Assembly: GCF_043290135.1 (NCBI RefSeq)
Contig: NC_134705.1
Location: forward strand, 41,119,271 to 41,183,270
From: Rhipicephalus microplus
Taxonomy: Eukaryota > Arthropoda > Arachnida > Ixodida > Ixodidae
DNA: 64,000 nucleotides
Direction of reading: 5' to 3'
In this document: positions 1-10,832 of the stretch, piece by piece
Numbering within the stretch: the stretch's first letter is position 1
How the letters are laid out: each line of letters begins with the position of its first letter
Program-made: the position numbers and the translations under genes
The notes under the pieces: model-generated
Database searches by the model: none
The model's input: the letters and a program-made list of their open reading frames with translations, nothing else
Told to the model about the DNA's origin: nothing

Positions 1-141
1 GGTCTAGAGACTATGGTATGAGGCAACTGACTCCAGTTCACGGGATTGTATCCCGGCTGCGGCGGCTGCATTGCCGATAGAAAATGCTGTAGGCCCATGG
101 GACACCAGCTAATCGAAATTTCCGGTCTCGCATAAGCATAT
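1..141 (+). mobile_element. tRNA-derived SINE, 5' part (interrupted by element A)
   Basis: This is the body of the recurrent SINE of the window, without the first bases of its tRNA head. It contains the remains of the B-box region, the conserved GGCTGCGGCGGCTGCAT stretch and the AAATTTCCGG segment. The rest of the same copy (ATCGTGATTTTGGGACGTTA) resumes at 15769, directly after the 3' LTR of element A. The SINE was therefore the landing site of that retrotransposon. Compare the fuller copies at 16120-16350 and 58507-58740 on the minus strand. The family resembles Ruka-type tick SINEs from memory; no search was run. Confidence 0.75.
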
Positions 142-530
142 TGCCACGTTCCATTTCCCAAGTTTTGTTATCGTCCAAAAACACTACACAATTCTCAGCG
201 CAAACCGCGCCTGCATTTTTCGAGAAGCTTCCGGACGGTAGTAGATCATTTCGATAAGATCAAGTCTACCCTTCGAACTGTACAGACTATTCTGGAACCT
301 ACGCCACCGCCAGCGATAACGCTAGAACATTCAACGGCAAGAGTATAAATGCCGACGCGCTTCGCCGCTTGTCAGTAGTTGATCGACGGTCGACGCACCG
401 TTCACTGCTATCTGTGCAAGACTGCTACTGTAATCGAACTTTCCGTTTACCGGGTACAGGTTCGCCCAAATAAACAGTTATATCCCAACACAAAGACTCC
501 TGTCTTCGGCCACGTCACGACGCCGTGACA
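142..530 (+). repeat. 5' LTR of element A
   Basis: A 389-bp LTR with TG...CA ends. It carries a TATA box (TATAAA, about 344-349) and an AATAAA polyadenylation signal at 469-474, so U3, R and U5 functions can be placed. By eye it differs from the 3' copy at about 16 positions, roughly 4 percent. Confidence 0.93.
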
Positions 531-554
531 TCTGGTGGAGGTGCTGCTTCGTTC

Positions 555-1240
555 ATGTACCGGACGCCCCCGTCAAGCCGTGAACCTAGCCCACGTCACA
601 GAGAAGACACCGACGCCAACCAGGAGCAGCGAACAAGCCGCCGACAGCAAAGGCTACCACAGCAGTACGGGCTTCTACAAGACAAGGCGCGGAAGACCAA
701 GGCTATGACCGCGACTGCAGCGAAAATGACAACCGCAGCGTCCCAGCCCACGATGGTCATGCATCAACCCAGGGAACCACCAATTTTTCGTGGGTCATCG
801 TTCGAAGACCCGGAGTCCTGGCTAGAAACATACGACCGTGTGGCCGCCCTCAACCACTGGGACTATGACGAAAAGCTGCGTCGTGTGTTCTTCTATTTGG
901 AAGACACCGCAAGGACCTGGCTCGAAAATCGGGAGTCCACGCTCCGAACGTGGGATGTTTTCTGCGGTGCATTCCTGCAAACGTTCGCGAGCGTCGCTCG
1001 CAAAGAGAGGGCCGCTGCTTCATTAGAGACCCGGCTTCAGCTACCAAATGAAAATGTCGCCATATTCACAGAAGAAATGACCCGACTATTCCGTCCCGCT
1101 GACCCAGACATGCCTGAGGGAAAAAAAGTTCGTTTCCTCATGCGAGGGGTCAAGCAGGAGCTCTTCGCGGGACTGATGAGAAACCCACCAAACACCGTCC
1201 AAGAATTTGTAGCCGAAGCGACCACTATCGAGAAAACCCT
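555..1240 (+). pseudogene. gag: gag of element A, first part
   Basis: Capsid-type Gag of a gypsy element. The first ATG in frame is at 555, after the LTR and primer site. The segment EPPIFRGSSFEDPESWLETY is a typical retrotransposon Gag capsid start, followed by the helix-rich capsid core. The frame is cut at 1240 by element B. The second half, with the zinc knuckle, resumes at 6466. Removing element B plus one copy of the CCCT target duplication brings the two halves together in the same codon phase (both join points are third codon positions), so gag was open when B landed. Confidence 0.85.
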
Positions 1241-1415
1241 TGTAGGGAACTATGCGAACGACGACGAAGCAGCATGAAACGGCAAGCCACAGTGTTGGTG
1301 CACACGCGCGACCCGAGCTTGTTTTTGTTTTGTATTTTTGGCTTGTTGGCGTTCCTCGCTCTTCTGGCGTTCCTCGGCCTTCCAGTAGGTCTGTACGTAA
1401 ATAAACTGCGCGACA
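1241..1415 (+). repeat. 5' LTR of element B
   Basis: A 175-bp LTR starting TGTAGGG and ending GCGACA, with an AATAAA signal at 1400-1405. It differs from the 3' copy at about 10 sites by eye (about 6 percent). Confidence 0.9.
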
Positions 1416-1492
1416 TCTGGTGGAGGTGTGTGGACTCCTGTACAGACCTGGAACTTCGCTCCCGTAAGCTTCCCCCTCTACGTGACACGAAC

Positions 1493-2700
1493 ATGGCCAC
1501 CGAGACGCCTCTCCCGGTGGGACCTTCGACCGTCCATGTCACTTGCGGCGCCGTGTATCCTAACGAGACCCTCCAATCTTCACGGGCTCAACTGAGTCGG
1601 ACGTCGAAGGTTGGTTGGCGAGGTACGACAAAGTCGGCGCAAGTAACAAGTGGGACGACCCAAGTAAGCTGGGCTACGTCACATTCTGCCTTGCGGATAC
1701 CGCGCAGCTGTGGTTTAATAACCACGCAGCTGACATTACTACGCGGTCTGCATTCAAGACTGCTATTACGGACGTCTTTGGAAGACCTGCGGCACGCAAA
1801 CTTCAAGCCGAGCACCGTTTACGTCACCGTGCGCAACAACCAGGCGAGACCTACACGGGCTACATTGAAGATGTGTTGCATCTATGCAACCGCATCAACT
1901 CTACCATGCCTGAGGAAGAAAAAATCAGGCACATATTGAAAGGCATTGACGACGGCGCCTTTCAGATGTTGCTCGCGAGAAATCCCCCCACAATTGCTGT
2001 CCTCGTTTCCCTTTGTCAAAGCTTCGATGAATTGCGTAGGCAGCGCGCAATTGCTCGTCAAGCCCTCACGACGCCAGACACGCTCGCAAGCTTGCACCTA
2101 GCTGCCCATCCTACCGACCAGCAGCCGCTGCTTTCGACAATCAAGGACTTCGTCCGCGAAGAGGTAGCGCGCCAGCTGTCACTGCTGCCACTGACACATG
2201 AGGCCACGCAAGCTTTGGCACCAGACCTCCAACACGTCATTCGGACCCAAGTCGCTGAGGCCCTTCCGCCGATGCATCAGCAACCACCAGTCACTACGCC
2301 TCTCACGTACGCCGCTGTCGCTGCTCGGCCGACGCAACAGCGTATGCCATATGCTCAACCTGCCACGCCATCCTATGTCGTGCCTACAACCCCAATTGCT
2401 GCGCCATATCCCTACGTGAGATCGTCAGCTCCATTTTACCGTCGCTCAGACGCTTGGAGGACGCCGGATAATAGGCCCATCTGTTTCACCTGTGGTATCG
2501 CTGGACACGTCGCCCACCACTGTCGCCGAGATCCCCCTCCAGTCGACACCGTGGGCCGGCCAATGGCGTCGTCGTCTAGGACGCCATCAAGGTACACCAC
2601 TGACGGTCCTCGACCCTACGCAAACCATCGGTCACCATCGCCCCGACGACGCTCCCTGTCACCTATGCGTCGCCGACCTGCTACGAAAGAGGGAAACTGA
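1493..2700 (+). pseudogene. gag: gag of element B (frameshifted)
   Basis: Gag with capsid and nucleocapsid parts. An ATG at 1493 opens one frame. Near 1560 the recognisable capsid sequence (DPPIFTGSTESDVEGWLARY) passes into another frame that stays open to 2700, so one indel separates start and core. Near the C-terminus lies a CX2CX4HX4C zinc knuckle (CFTCGIAGHVAHHC, about 2481-2522), followed by an Arg/Ser-rich tail that should bind RNA. The family assignment is firm; the exact start is inferred. Confidence 0.8.
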
Positions 2701-2764
2701 TCGCTGCAGCTCCGGAGGCAACAGCTGCATACAATTCGAACTGCTTAAGGCCTCCATCTTTCTC

Positions 2765-3119
2765 GCCGCAAAACGTTATTGACGTCAATGTTTAGGGGAC
2801 CGCCGCACAAGCGCTTATCGACACAGGGGCCGCCATTTCTATAATCTGTGAGACCTTATGCCGCAAGTTGAAAAAGGTGACGACGCCTCTTTCGGGCCTG
2901 ATGCTCCACATGGCCAACTCGCAGTGCATAGAACCTACAGCTGTGTGCACTGCACGTGAACTCATTCCGTATTCAAGGTGAACTTTAAGCCATTGAATTT
3001 TTGTGCTGGCATCATGCTCCCACGAAGTCATTCTTGGATAGGACTTTCTTTCGCGTCATCGGGCCATCATAGATTGCTCACGTGCAGAAGTTGCCCTTAC
3101 ACCGCTGCCAACCTCTTGT
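2765..3119 (+). pseudogene. retropepsin of element B (decayed)
   Basis: An aspartic protease remnant. The active-site motif LIDTGAAISII is present, with Asp-Thr-Gly at 2820-2828. A TAG lies about 30 bases upstream in frame and a TGA follows near 2982, so no continuous protease frame remains. It lies between gag and RT as expected. Confidence 0.6.
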
Positions 3120-5270
3120 TTGGTGGATTCTCTTTCTCAAGCTTACAAACTTGTCGTTGTTGCAGACACGGAAATAGCACCGAGAACATCCACCCTTGTA
3201 GCCCTGACCTGTACGGCCGCTCCTGCCGGAACTGTTTTGTTCACTCCGTCTGAGGTATTTACCCACCACCATAGCCTACACCTGCCCTTTGCCGTACTCA
3301 CCGTGGAATCCGGTGCTACCGCCATGCTCGTCGCGAACTCGCTATCGTCGCCAGTTACCTTACTTCGCGGAGAATGTTTGGGTAACATACAAGACGTTGA
3401 CTTCTTGCGCCCTCTAGAGTTCGCCGAACACCCACCTCACCTTCAGCTCAATGCTATGACGCCACCTGTGGCCACACTGCCCGCGCCAAACTCATTCCAG
3501 CCCTCTGTTGCCGCTGAGCTATCGCCGACACAAAGAAGGGAACTCTTGTCCTTTCTTCGAGAGTTCCGTTCTGCCTTCGATTGCGCTCAACCACATTTGG
3601 GTCGCACAGCGAACATCACGCACCACATTCACACCGGTACTCATGCTCCCTTACGCCAACGACCTTATCGAGTTTCAGCGGAAGAGCGCCGTATTATCAA
3701 CGAACAAGTCGACGATATGCTCAAGCGTGGTGTCATCCAGCCATCGCAGAGCCCTTGGTCGTCCCCTGTTGTACTTGTGAGCAAAAAGGATGGGTCTATC
3801 CGATTCTGTGTCGACTACCGGCGGCTCAATAAGATAACTCGGAAAGATGTGTACCCGTTGCCACGCATCGACAATGCTCTCGATTGCTTGCAAGGAGCGG
3901 AATATTTCTCCTCTTTAGATTTACGCTCAGGATATTGGCAAGTTCCAATGGCTGATCCTGACCGATCGAAGACTGCATTTGTAATACCTGATGGGCTGTA
4001 TGAGTTTAACGTTATGCCTTTTGGACTCTGCAATGCCCCAGCTACTTTCGAACGGATGATGGACACCATCCTTCGCGGCTACAAGTGGAACACGTGCCTT
4101 TGCTACCTAGACGACATCGTCGTTTTTTCTCGCGACTTTTCGACTCACCTTGTTCGTCTTCGTGCTATTCTCACGTGTCTCACCTCTGCTGGCCTTCAAC
4201 TTACCATCAAGAAGTGCCATTTTGCCGCACGTCAGCTCACTATACTGGGTCACGTCGTCTGCAAAGAGGGTGTTCTCCCGGATCCGGCAAAACTCCGCGC
4301 CGTGGCCGACTATTCGAAGCCCAATTCCATCAAGACGATTCGAAGTTTTATCGGCCTGTGCTCATACTTTCGTCGATTTGTGCGCAACTTCTCTTCCATC
4401 ATCACGCCTCTTACCAACCTGTTGACAACTTCCAAAGGCATGCCTGCTTGGTCAAAAGAGTGCGACGAATCCTTCACCGCGCTTCGGCGGTTATTATTAT
4501 CACCTCCAATACTACGTCATTTTGACCCCGATGCGCCTACGGAGGTCCACACCGACGCCAGTGGTGTCGGTCTTGGTGCTGTATTGGCTCAACGAAAACC
4601 AGGGTACCAAGAATACGTGGTCGCTTATGCGAGTCGAACCCTCAAGAAAGCCGAGTGTAATTACTCCGTCACGGAGAAAGAGTGCCTCGCAATTGTCTGG
4701 GCTTTGACGAAGTTCCGCCCATACCTTTATGGCCGCCCTTTCGAAGTCGTCACGAACCACCACGCTCTATGCTGGCTATCATCGCTCAAAGACCCGTCGG
4801 GGTGCCTTGGTCGTTGGGCGCTTCGCCTACAGGAATACGACATTCGTGTTGTATACCGATCCGGCCGCAAGCACTCCGACGCTGATGCGCTATCCCGCTC
4901 GCCGCTACCGGCCGACCCAACCTCCTCGTCACCTTCTTCAGCTGTCATAACACCAATCGACTTCACAGACATGGCATCAGAACAACGCAAAGATGTATGC
5001 ATTTCCCAACTCCTCGCCTTTCTGACTGATCCGCTAGCTAATTTGGTCTCGAGAACTATCCGCAGTCAAGCCACACATTTCGCTATTCGAGACGACCTAC
5101 TCTATCGGCAGAATTACACGTCTGAAGGTCGGAGGTGGCTGTTAGGGATACCCAGCCATATGTGCTCGGAAATCTGTACTGCTTTCCACAACGACCCGCA
5201 AAGCGCTCACGCTGGCGCTCTCAAAACGTACAACCGTCTACGTCAGCGGTACTACTGGCGCGGCATGTAA
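3120..5270 (+). CDS. pol: pol of element B: RT, RNase H, start of integrase
   Basis: A 716-codon open segment of gypsy pol without its own start (the first codon is TTG; it is part of a larger polyprotein). It holds a full reverse transcriptase with [33 protein letters not shown] and an intact [10 protein letters not shown] catalytic box at about 4102-4131. RNase H follows ([30 protein letters not shown]). The end reaches the HH part of the integrase zinc domain. TAA at 5268 interrupts the integrase. Confidence 0.88.
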   Translation: MVDSLSQAYKLVVVADTEIAPRTSTLVALTCTAAPAGTVLFTPSEVFTHHHSLHLPFAVLTVESGATAMLVANSLSSPVTLLRGECLGNIQDVDFLRPLEFAEHPPHLQLNAMTPPVATLPAPNSFQPSVAAELSPTQRRELLSFLREFRSAFDCAQPHLGRTANITHHIHTGTHAPLRQRPYRVSAEERRIINEQVDDMLKRGVIQPSQSPWSSPVVLVSKKDGSIRFCVDYRRLNKITRKDVYPLPRIDNALDCLQGAEYFSSLDLRSGYWQVPMADPDRSKTAFVIPDGLYEFNVMPFGLCNAPATFERMMDTILRGYKWNTCLCYLDDIVVFSRDFSTHLVRLRAILTCLTSAGLQLTIKKCHFAARQLTILGHVVCKEGVLPDPAKLRAVADYSKPNSIKTIRSFIGLCSYFRRFVRNFSSIITPLTNLLTTSKGMPAWSKECDESFTALRRLLLSPPILRHFDPDAPTEVHTDASGVGLGAVLAQRKPGYQEYVVAYASRTLKKAECNYSVTEKECLAIVWALTKFRPYLYGRPFEVVTNHHALCWLSSLKDPSGCLGRWALRLQEYDIRVVYRSGRKHSDADALSRSPLPADPTSSSPSSAVITPIDFTDMASEQRKDVCISQLLAFLTDPLANLVSRTIRSQATHFAIRDDLLYRQNYTSEGRRWLLGIPSHMCSEICTAFHNDPQSAHAGALKTYNRLRQRYYWRGM

Positions 5271-6220
5271 AAATTTGTCCGCAAGTACGTACGTGCTTGT
5301 ACTGCATGCCAGTGACCTAAAGTCCCACCTCAACGCACTGCCGGTACACTTCAACCTCCGCCTTGTCCAGCGCGTCCGTTTGACCGCGTCGGTATCGACT
5401 TATACGGACCACTTCCCACGTCGTCTTCTGGAAATAGGTGGATAATTGTCGGCGTGGACCACCTCACGCGTTACGCGGAGACGGCAGCACTACCCGCAGC
5501 AACCGCGAGGGAAGTTGCGGTTTTCATCTTGCGCAACTTTGTTCTTCGCCATGGTGCTCCCCGCGAACTTTTGAGCGACCGGGGGCGTGTTTTCTTGTCT
5601 GACGCCATTCAAGCATTGCTCGCTCAGTGCAACATGGTTCATCGCATGACGACAGCATATCATCCGCAGACGAATGGCCTCACAGAACGATTTATTCGCA
5701 CTCTCGGGGATATGTTGACGATGTACACAGCTTCAGACCAGACCAATTTGGACACTGTCTTTCCAGTCGTCACATATGCGTATAACACCGCTACGCACGC
5801 GACAACAGGTTTTCCCTCTTTCTTTTTGTTGTACGAACGCGAACCATCGTGCACGCTAGACACTATCCTCCCGTACACGCCCGACTCCTCTGAGTACACT
5901 GCAATTTTGATGTTGCCAGGTACGCAGAAGATTGCAGACGATTGGCCCGTTCACTGACAACCGAGGACCAAGGCCACCAGAAGCTACGGCATGACACCGA
6001 CCAACATCTCTCTACTTTCACGACTCGTGCTCTCATTTGGCTCTGGATTCCACCGAGCACTCCTGGCCTTTCGTCGAAATTACTGGCACGATACCACGGG
6101 CCCTACCGCATTCTCGCCCGTACGTCACCAGTCAATTACGAGATTGAGCCCCTGACAAAGTCTCATGACTTACGCCGTCGTGGCCGAGAAATTGTGCTTG
6201 TGAGTCGCCTGAAGCCGTAA
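5271..6220 (+). pseudogene. integrase of element B (broken)
   Basis: Integrase core continuing in the pol frame after TAA 5268, with a further TGA at 5313 inside the CC part of the zinc domain. The DDE signatures are visible: VDHLTRYAE, LSDRGRVF, and YHPQTNGLTERF with the Glu. The frame is lost at about 5905-5957. The GPY-type C-terminal module (GLSSKLLARYHGPYRI) and the terminal RLKP motif lie in another frame, ending at 6220. Confidence 0.8.
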
Positions 6221-6286
6221 TACGACCCCGCTATAGTGACTACGCCTTAAGTCGCCAGGTTGGCTACGCTATTCACCGGGGGCCAA

Positions 6287-6461
6287 GGTAGGGAACTATG
6301 CGAACGACGACGAAGCAGCATGAAACGGCAAGCCACAGAGTTGGTGCACACGCGCGACCCGAGCTTGCGTTTGTTTTCTATTTTTGGCTTGTTGGCGTTA
6401 TTCGCTCTTCTGGCGTTCCTCGGCCTTCCAGTAGGTCTGTACGTAAAAAAATTGCGTGACA
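6287..6461 (+). repeat. 3' LTR of element B
   Basis: 175-bp copy of 1241-1415. Its first base has changed (GG instead of TG) and the AATAAA signal of the 5' copy reads AAAAAA here. Confidence 0.9.
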
Positions 6462-6465
6462 CCCT

Positions 6466-7012
6466 GGACATGCGCACCAGACAGTATAATCGTCGCCTGA
6501 CTGCAGACTGCGCTGCTGCTCAAGCCAGTAACTCCGGAGACCTGCGTGAAACGATCCGAGCAATCATGCGGGAAGAGCTGCGCAAGCTGTTGCCTTCGGC
6601 GCAGCCTCAAGTGGATTCGATCGCCGACATTCTGCGAGAAGAAGTTCGGCAATCGCTTCAGATTCCCCAAGCACCGCTGCCCGAGCCGGAAGCTATGAGC
6701 TACGCCGCTGCACTCCGCCACAACGCTCCTCCCCGTGCACACCAAAACGCCGCCCCATCGCACTTCCGTCGACAGACGCCACCACCGCCACCACCCCCAC
6801 CGACGTCATACCGTTCGCCAGCGGCCCAGCGCAGTGCACCGAAGAAGACAGACGTTTGGCGCACCCCTGACCATCGCCCGCTCTGCTACCACTGCGGTGA
6901 GGCCGGACACACGTACCGCCGTTGCCAGTACCGACAGATGGGACTGCGTGGCTTCGCCGTCAATGCACCACGTCCACAGCCAGGAGAACGACCACGCAAC
7001 ATCGCCGACTAA
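6466..7012 (+). pseudogene. gag: gag of element A, second part
   Basis: Continuation of the Gag that starts at 555, in matching codon phase. It contains a helical segment rich in Glu and Arg, a Pro/His-rich linker with a run of eight prolines, and a CX2CX4HX4C knuckle (CYHCGEAGHTYRRC, about 6886-6927) for nucleic-acid binding. It ends with TAA at 7010-7012. Confidence 0.83.
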
Positions 7013-7254
7013 CTGACAGGAACTCGGTGGACACCACGAAGCCCTTCGCGTTCACCGTCGCCCAGCCGCCGCACGTCACCGCACCACCGGCAGTACTCTG
7101 GCCCAACGCGGGGCTGGTCTCTTAGCCCGTATCCGGGAAACTAAGGGCAGCAACCGATGGAGGTGCGGTTGCTGTGCGACGAACTACCGAAGATCCTCCG
7201 ACGACGACGACGCCGCGACGGAGCTTGCCGAACACAACGCCAACCAGGCAAAGC

Positions 7255-7640
7255 CTTGACGGCGAAACCTCACTTACCGAAGGTGACCTGATGACGCAAC
7301 ATGGAATCAGCGGAACAAGCCGACGCAGCCGTGACCCGACGCCACGCCCTAACTGTAATGCGAGACGGCGAACTAGCGACCTCGACGTTCTTTTCGACGG
7401 CCACTGTGTCACTGCTCTCGTCCATACTGGAGCCGACTACTCCGTCATCAGTGGGTCGTTCGCCGCGAAGTTAAAGAAAGGTGGGACAGCTTGGGAAGGC
7501 CCTGAAATCCGCACAGCTGGACGTCATCTCGTAACGCCTGCAGGAAGCTGCACAGCGAGAGTCACCATTAACGGCTGTATTTATCCCACAGACTTCGTAG
7601 TCCTACAGCGTAGCTCGAGATGTCATCCTTGGCATGGACT
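7255..7640 (+). pseudogene. retropepsin of element A, active-site Asp replaced by His
   Basis: A protease-like frame between gag and RT. The catalytic motif reads LVHTGADYSVIS where the family has D-T-G, so the nucleophilic aspartate is His (codon CAT at about 7420). The second hallmark (VILGMDFL) is present near 7623-7646 but in the frame used by RT, so a frameshift lies just upstream. Protease activity is not expected. Confidence 0.7.
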
Positions 7641-9580
7641 TCTTATGCCTCCATGGTGCTGTCATCAAACTGAAAACAAAGTCGATAACGTTATCCACAG
7701 AAGAAGCACTACCGCCGCGCACGCCGTCAGGAAACCATGCCTTGAATGGGCTGGAAGAACAAGTCACCATTACGCCTCGCTCTAGCGTCATTATTTCAGT
7801 CGGCGCTCCTAAATCACGTGACTTGGAAGGCGTCGTTGAAGGCAGTCAGCATCTGTTGGTCACCCGAAATATTTGCGTCGCAAGAGGAATTGCAGAGCTG
7901 CGGGGAGGCAAAGCAACAGTTCTGGTCACGACTTTCAGCAATGAGTACAAACATGTGAACAAAAAAACAACGATCGCATACATCGAAGAAATTGTCGAAG
8001 CCACCAGTGCTTTCGCCCTCGCTGATTCTGCGGAACCTGTTCCGAGGAACCAGGACCCTCCGACAGCTTTCTATGTCAATCCCAGACTTCTGAACCATAA
8101 ACAAGAACAGCTCAAGGCCCTGCTCCTGCAATACGAAGATTGCTTTTCGTCGTCATCAAAAATTCGGCAGACCCCAATTACGAAACATCGCATTATAACC
8201 GAAGAAAATGCCAGACCACTCCGTCAGAGTCCGTACAGGGTTTCGACGCGAGAACGTGAGGCCATGAAGAGACAAGTTGATGAAATGCTGCGGGATGACA
8301 TTATACAGCCGTCCAAGAGTTCATGGGCATCCCCCGTGGTGTTAGTGAAGAAAAAGGATGGGACCCTACGTTACTGCGTCGATTATCGCCGCCTGAACAA
8401 AATCACAAGAAAGGATGTGTATCCTCTCCCACGAATAGACGGCGCACTTGATCGGCTCCATAACGCCAAGTACTTTTCGTCAATGTACCTCAAGACTGGC
8501 TATTGGAAAATCGAAGTCGATGAAAGATACCGATAGAAGACTGCGTTTATAACACCGGATGGCCTCTTCGAGTTTAAGGTGATGCCCTTCGGTCTTTGCT
8601 CAGCGCCTGCAACTTTTCAACGCGTTATGGATACAGTACTGGCAGGATTGAAGTGGCAGACTCGCCTTGTGTACTTGGACGACGTCGTAGTGTTTTCCTC
8701 GAGTTTCGACGAGCATCTTCGGCGCCTCGAAGCTGTACTTCAAGCCATCAAGACGTCCGAACTCACACTGAAGCCAGAAAAGTGCAGATTTGCGTACGAG
8801 GAGCTCTTGTTTCTGGGGCACGTTATTAGCAAGTCTGGAGTTCGTCCCGACCCACGGAAAACAGCCGCCATCGCCGACTTCCCGCCACCCACTGACAAGA
8901 AGGCGGTGCGCCGATTTCTGGGCCTGTGCGCCTATTATAGGCGGTTCGTGAAAAACTTCGCCCGCATCGCCGATACTCTCACTAACCTTACCAAGGCCGA
9001 CGTGGAGTTCAAGTGGGAAACGTCGCAGGTACACGCTTTCCAGAAGCTTAAACATCGCCTCCAGACGCCTCCATTACTTGCCCATTCTGACGAACTTGCC
9101 GAGACAGAAATACACACTGACGCAAGCAGCGTAGGTCTTGGCGCCGTTCTTGTGCAGAGGGCTGACGGACTTGAAAGAGTTATTAGTTACGCCAGCCGAT
9201 CACTATCCAAAGCCGAAGCCAATTATTCCACAACAGAAAAAGAGTGCATCGCCATCATCTGGGCTACGTCGAAATTTCGCCCCTACCTGTACGGCAGGCC
9301 CTTCAAAGTTGTGAGCGACCACCACGCCTTGTGTTGGCTAGCCACCTTGAAGGACCCTTCAGATCGCCTCGCGCGACGGAGCCTGAGACTTCAAGAATAT
9401 GACATTACTGTCATTTACATGTCCGGCAAGAAACACTCCGACGCGGACTGTCTCTCTCGTGCACCTGTCGACCAACCACCACCCGACGACCCGGATGACG
9501 ACTACTTCTTGGGAACGATGACTACCGACGACTTCGCTGAACGACAGGGGGCCGACCCGGAACTTAAGGTCCTAATATAA
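7634..9580 (+). pseudogene. pol: pol of element A: RT and RNase H
   Basis: One reading frame runs from about 7634 through the integrase, broken by TAG at 8534 (in the RT palm, before KTAFITPDG) and TAA at 9578 (just after RNase H). Visible RT motifs are [22 protein letters not shown] and VYLDDVVVFS, the last with both catalytic Asp. RNase H shows TEIHTDASSVGLGAVL and YSTTEKECIAIIW. Apart from these two nonsense codons the region is well kept. Confidence 0.87.
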
Positions 9581-10628
9581 TACCTCGAAGGCAGGACCGC
9601 CGAAGTCCCGAAGGTATTCAAGCGCGCACTTGCGTCGTTCTTCCTGCGAAACGGCCTTCTACAAAAGAAAACCTTTTCACCGCTTCGAGCTAAGTACCTC
9701 CTTGGGGTGCCTTCAGCTTTGCGACCAGAGCTCCTGCAGACCCTGCACGACGATCCGACGGCAGGGCACCTCGGTTTTTCTCGCACGCTTGCGAGGATAC
9801 AAGAAAGGTATTACTGGCCACGCCTTACCAACGACGTTACTCGTTATGTGAAGACATGCCGGGACTGTCAGCGACGCAAGGCACCGCCGACAAGGCCAGC
9901 GGGACTTCTGCAGCCAATTGAACCACCTTGCCGACCTTTCCAGCAGATCGGTATGGACCTACTGGGGCCATTCCCGACTTCGGCTTTCGGAAACAGGTGG
10001 ATCGTGGTAGCTACCGACTACCTCACCCGATACGCCGAGACAAAAGTCCTTTCCAAAGGCAGTGCATCCGAGGTAGCTAAGTTCTTTGTCGAAAACATCG
10101 TCCTACGTCACGGCGTCCCGGAGGTCCTTATCACCGACAGAGGAACGGCATTTACTGCCGACTTAACTCAAGCGATCTTGGCATACAGCCAGACAAACCA
10201 CCGCCGGACGACAGCGTACCACCCACAGACCAACGGCCTCACCGAGCGGCTTAACAAGACAATCGCCGACATGCTGGCAATGTACGTCGATGTCGAACAC
10301 AAGACGTGGGACGCCATTCTTCCGTACGTGACATTCGCATACAACACGGCGGTGGAGGAGACGACGCAGATATCTCCATACAAATTGGTCTACGGAAGTA
10401 TTTCGGCAGCGACGCTCGATGCCATGTTACCCAACGTCACCGACGAAGAAAAACTCGATCTGAGTGAGTACCTTGAACGCGCCGAAGAAGCCCGACAACT
10501 CGCGCGTCTCCGTATCAAGAATCAACAGACGACCGACAGCCGCCGTTACAATCTTCGACGACGCTTCGTGGAAGCCCAGCCCGGTGAACGTGTTTGGGTG
10601 TGGACGCCGATACGCCGACGTGGACTAA
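9581..10628 (+). pseudogene. integrase of element A, main part
   Basis: Same frame as the RT. It contains the zinc domain (CRDCQRRK), the catalytic core with VATDYLTRYAE, ITDRGTAF and YHPQTNGLTERL, and the start of the C-terminal module (GERVWVWTPIRRRGL). At 10628 the TIR element interrupts it. The last part, with the GPY motif, resumes at 15085. The start of this block is simply the end of the RNase H stop; integrase is normally released from the polyprotein. Confidence 0.85.
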
Positions 10629-10706
10629 AGTGCCAACCACTGGCACGCGTATGCTCGCGTCTACGCGTCAAAAGCGTCAAATGCGCCTCTCGGCGTCGGC
10701 TTCGGA

Positions 10707-10832
10707 GGGGCATACGCGAGCAGGCGCGAGGGATCAAGCCGGGCTTGATATTTCGCCTCGCGTACGCTACGTCACCACGCGTACAGCGTCGCCAACCAAC
10801 CAGAGGCCGCGCGCCAACCAACCAGAGGCCGC
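10707..10832. repeat. subterminal hairpin and 20-bp duplication
   Basis: 10707-10766 is an imperfect inverted repeat centred on TCAAGCCGGGCTTGA, with arms of about 27 bases. It is followed by two copies of CCAACCAACCAGAGGCCGCG (about 10791-10832). Such subterminal structure is common near the ends of TIR elements and may be transposase-binding sequence; that role is inference. Confidence 0.6.

Larger units (their letters stand above)
1241..6461 (+). mobile_element. Ty3/gypsy LTR retrotransposon B, inserted in gag of element A
   Basis: A 5.2-kb element with 175-bp LTRs (1241-1415 and 6287-6461) and a 4-bp target duplication CCCT (1237-1240 and 6462-6465). The 5' LTR ends in GACA followed by TCTGGTGGAGG, the same junction as in element A, so both probably use the same primer type. 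A G-rich tract (about 6276-6284) precedes the 3' LTR. Internal order is gag, protease, RT/RNase H, integrase. It carries a gag frameshift, in-frame stops at 5268 and 5313 and a frameshift in the integrase tail, so it is not autonomous. Confidence 0.93.
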
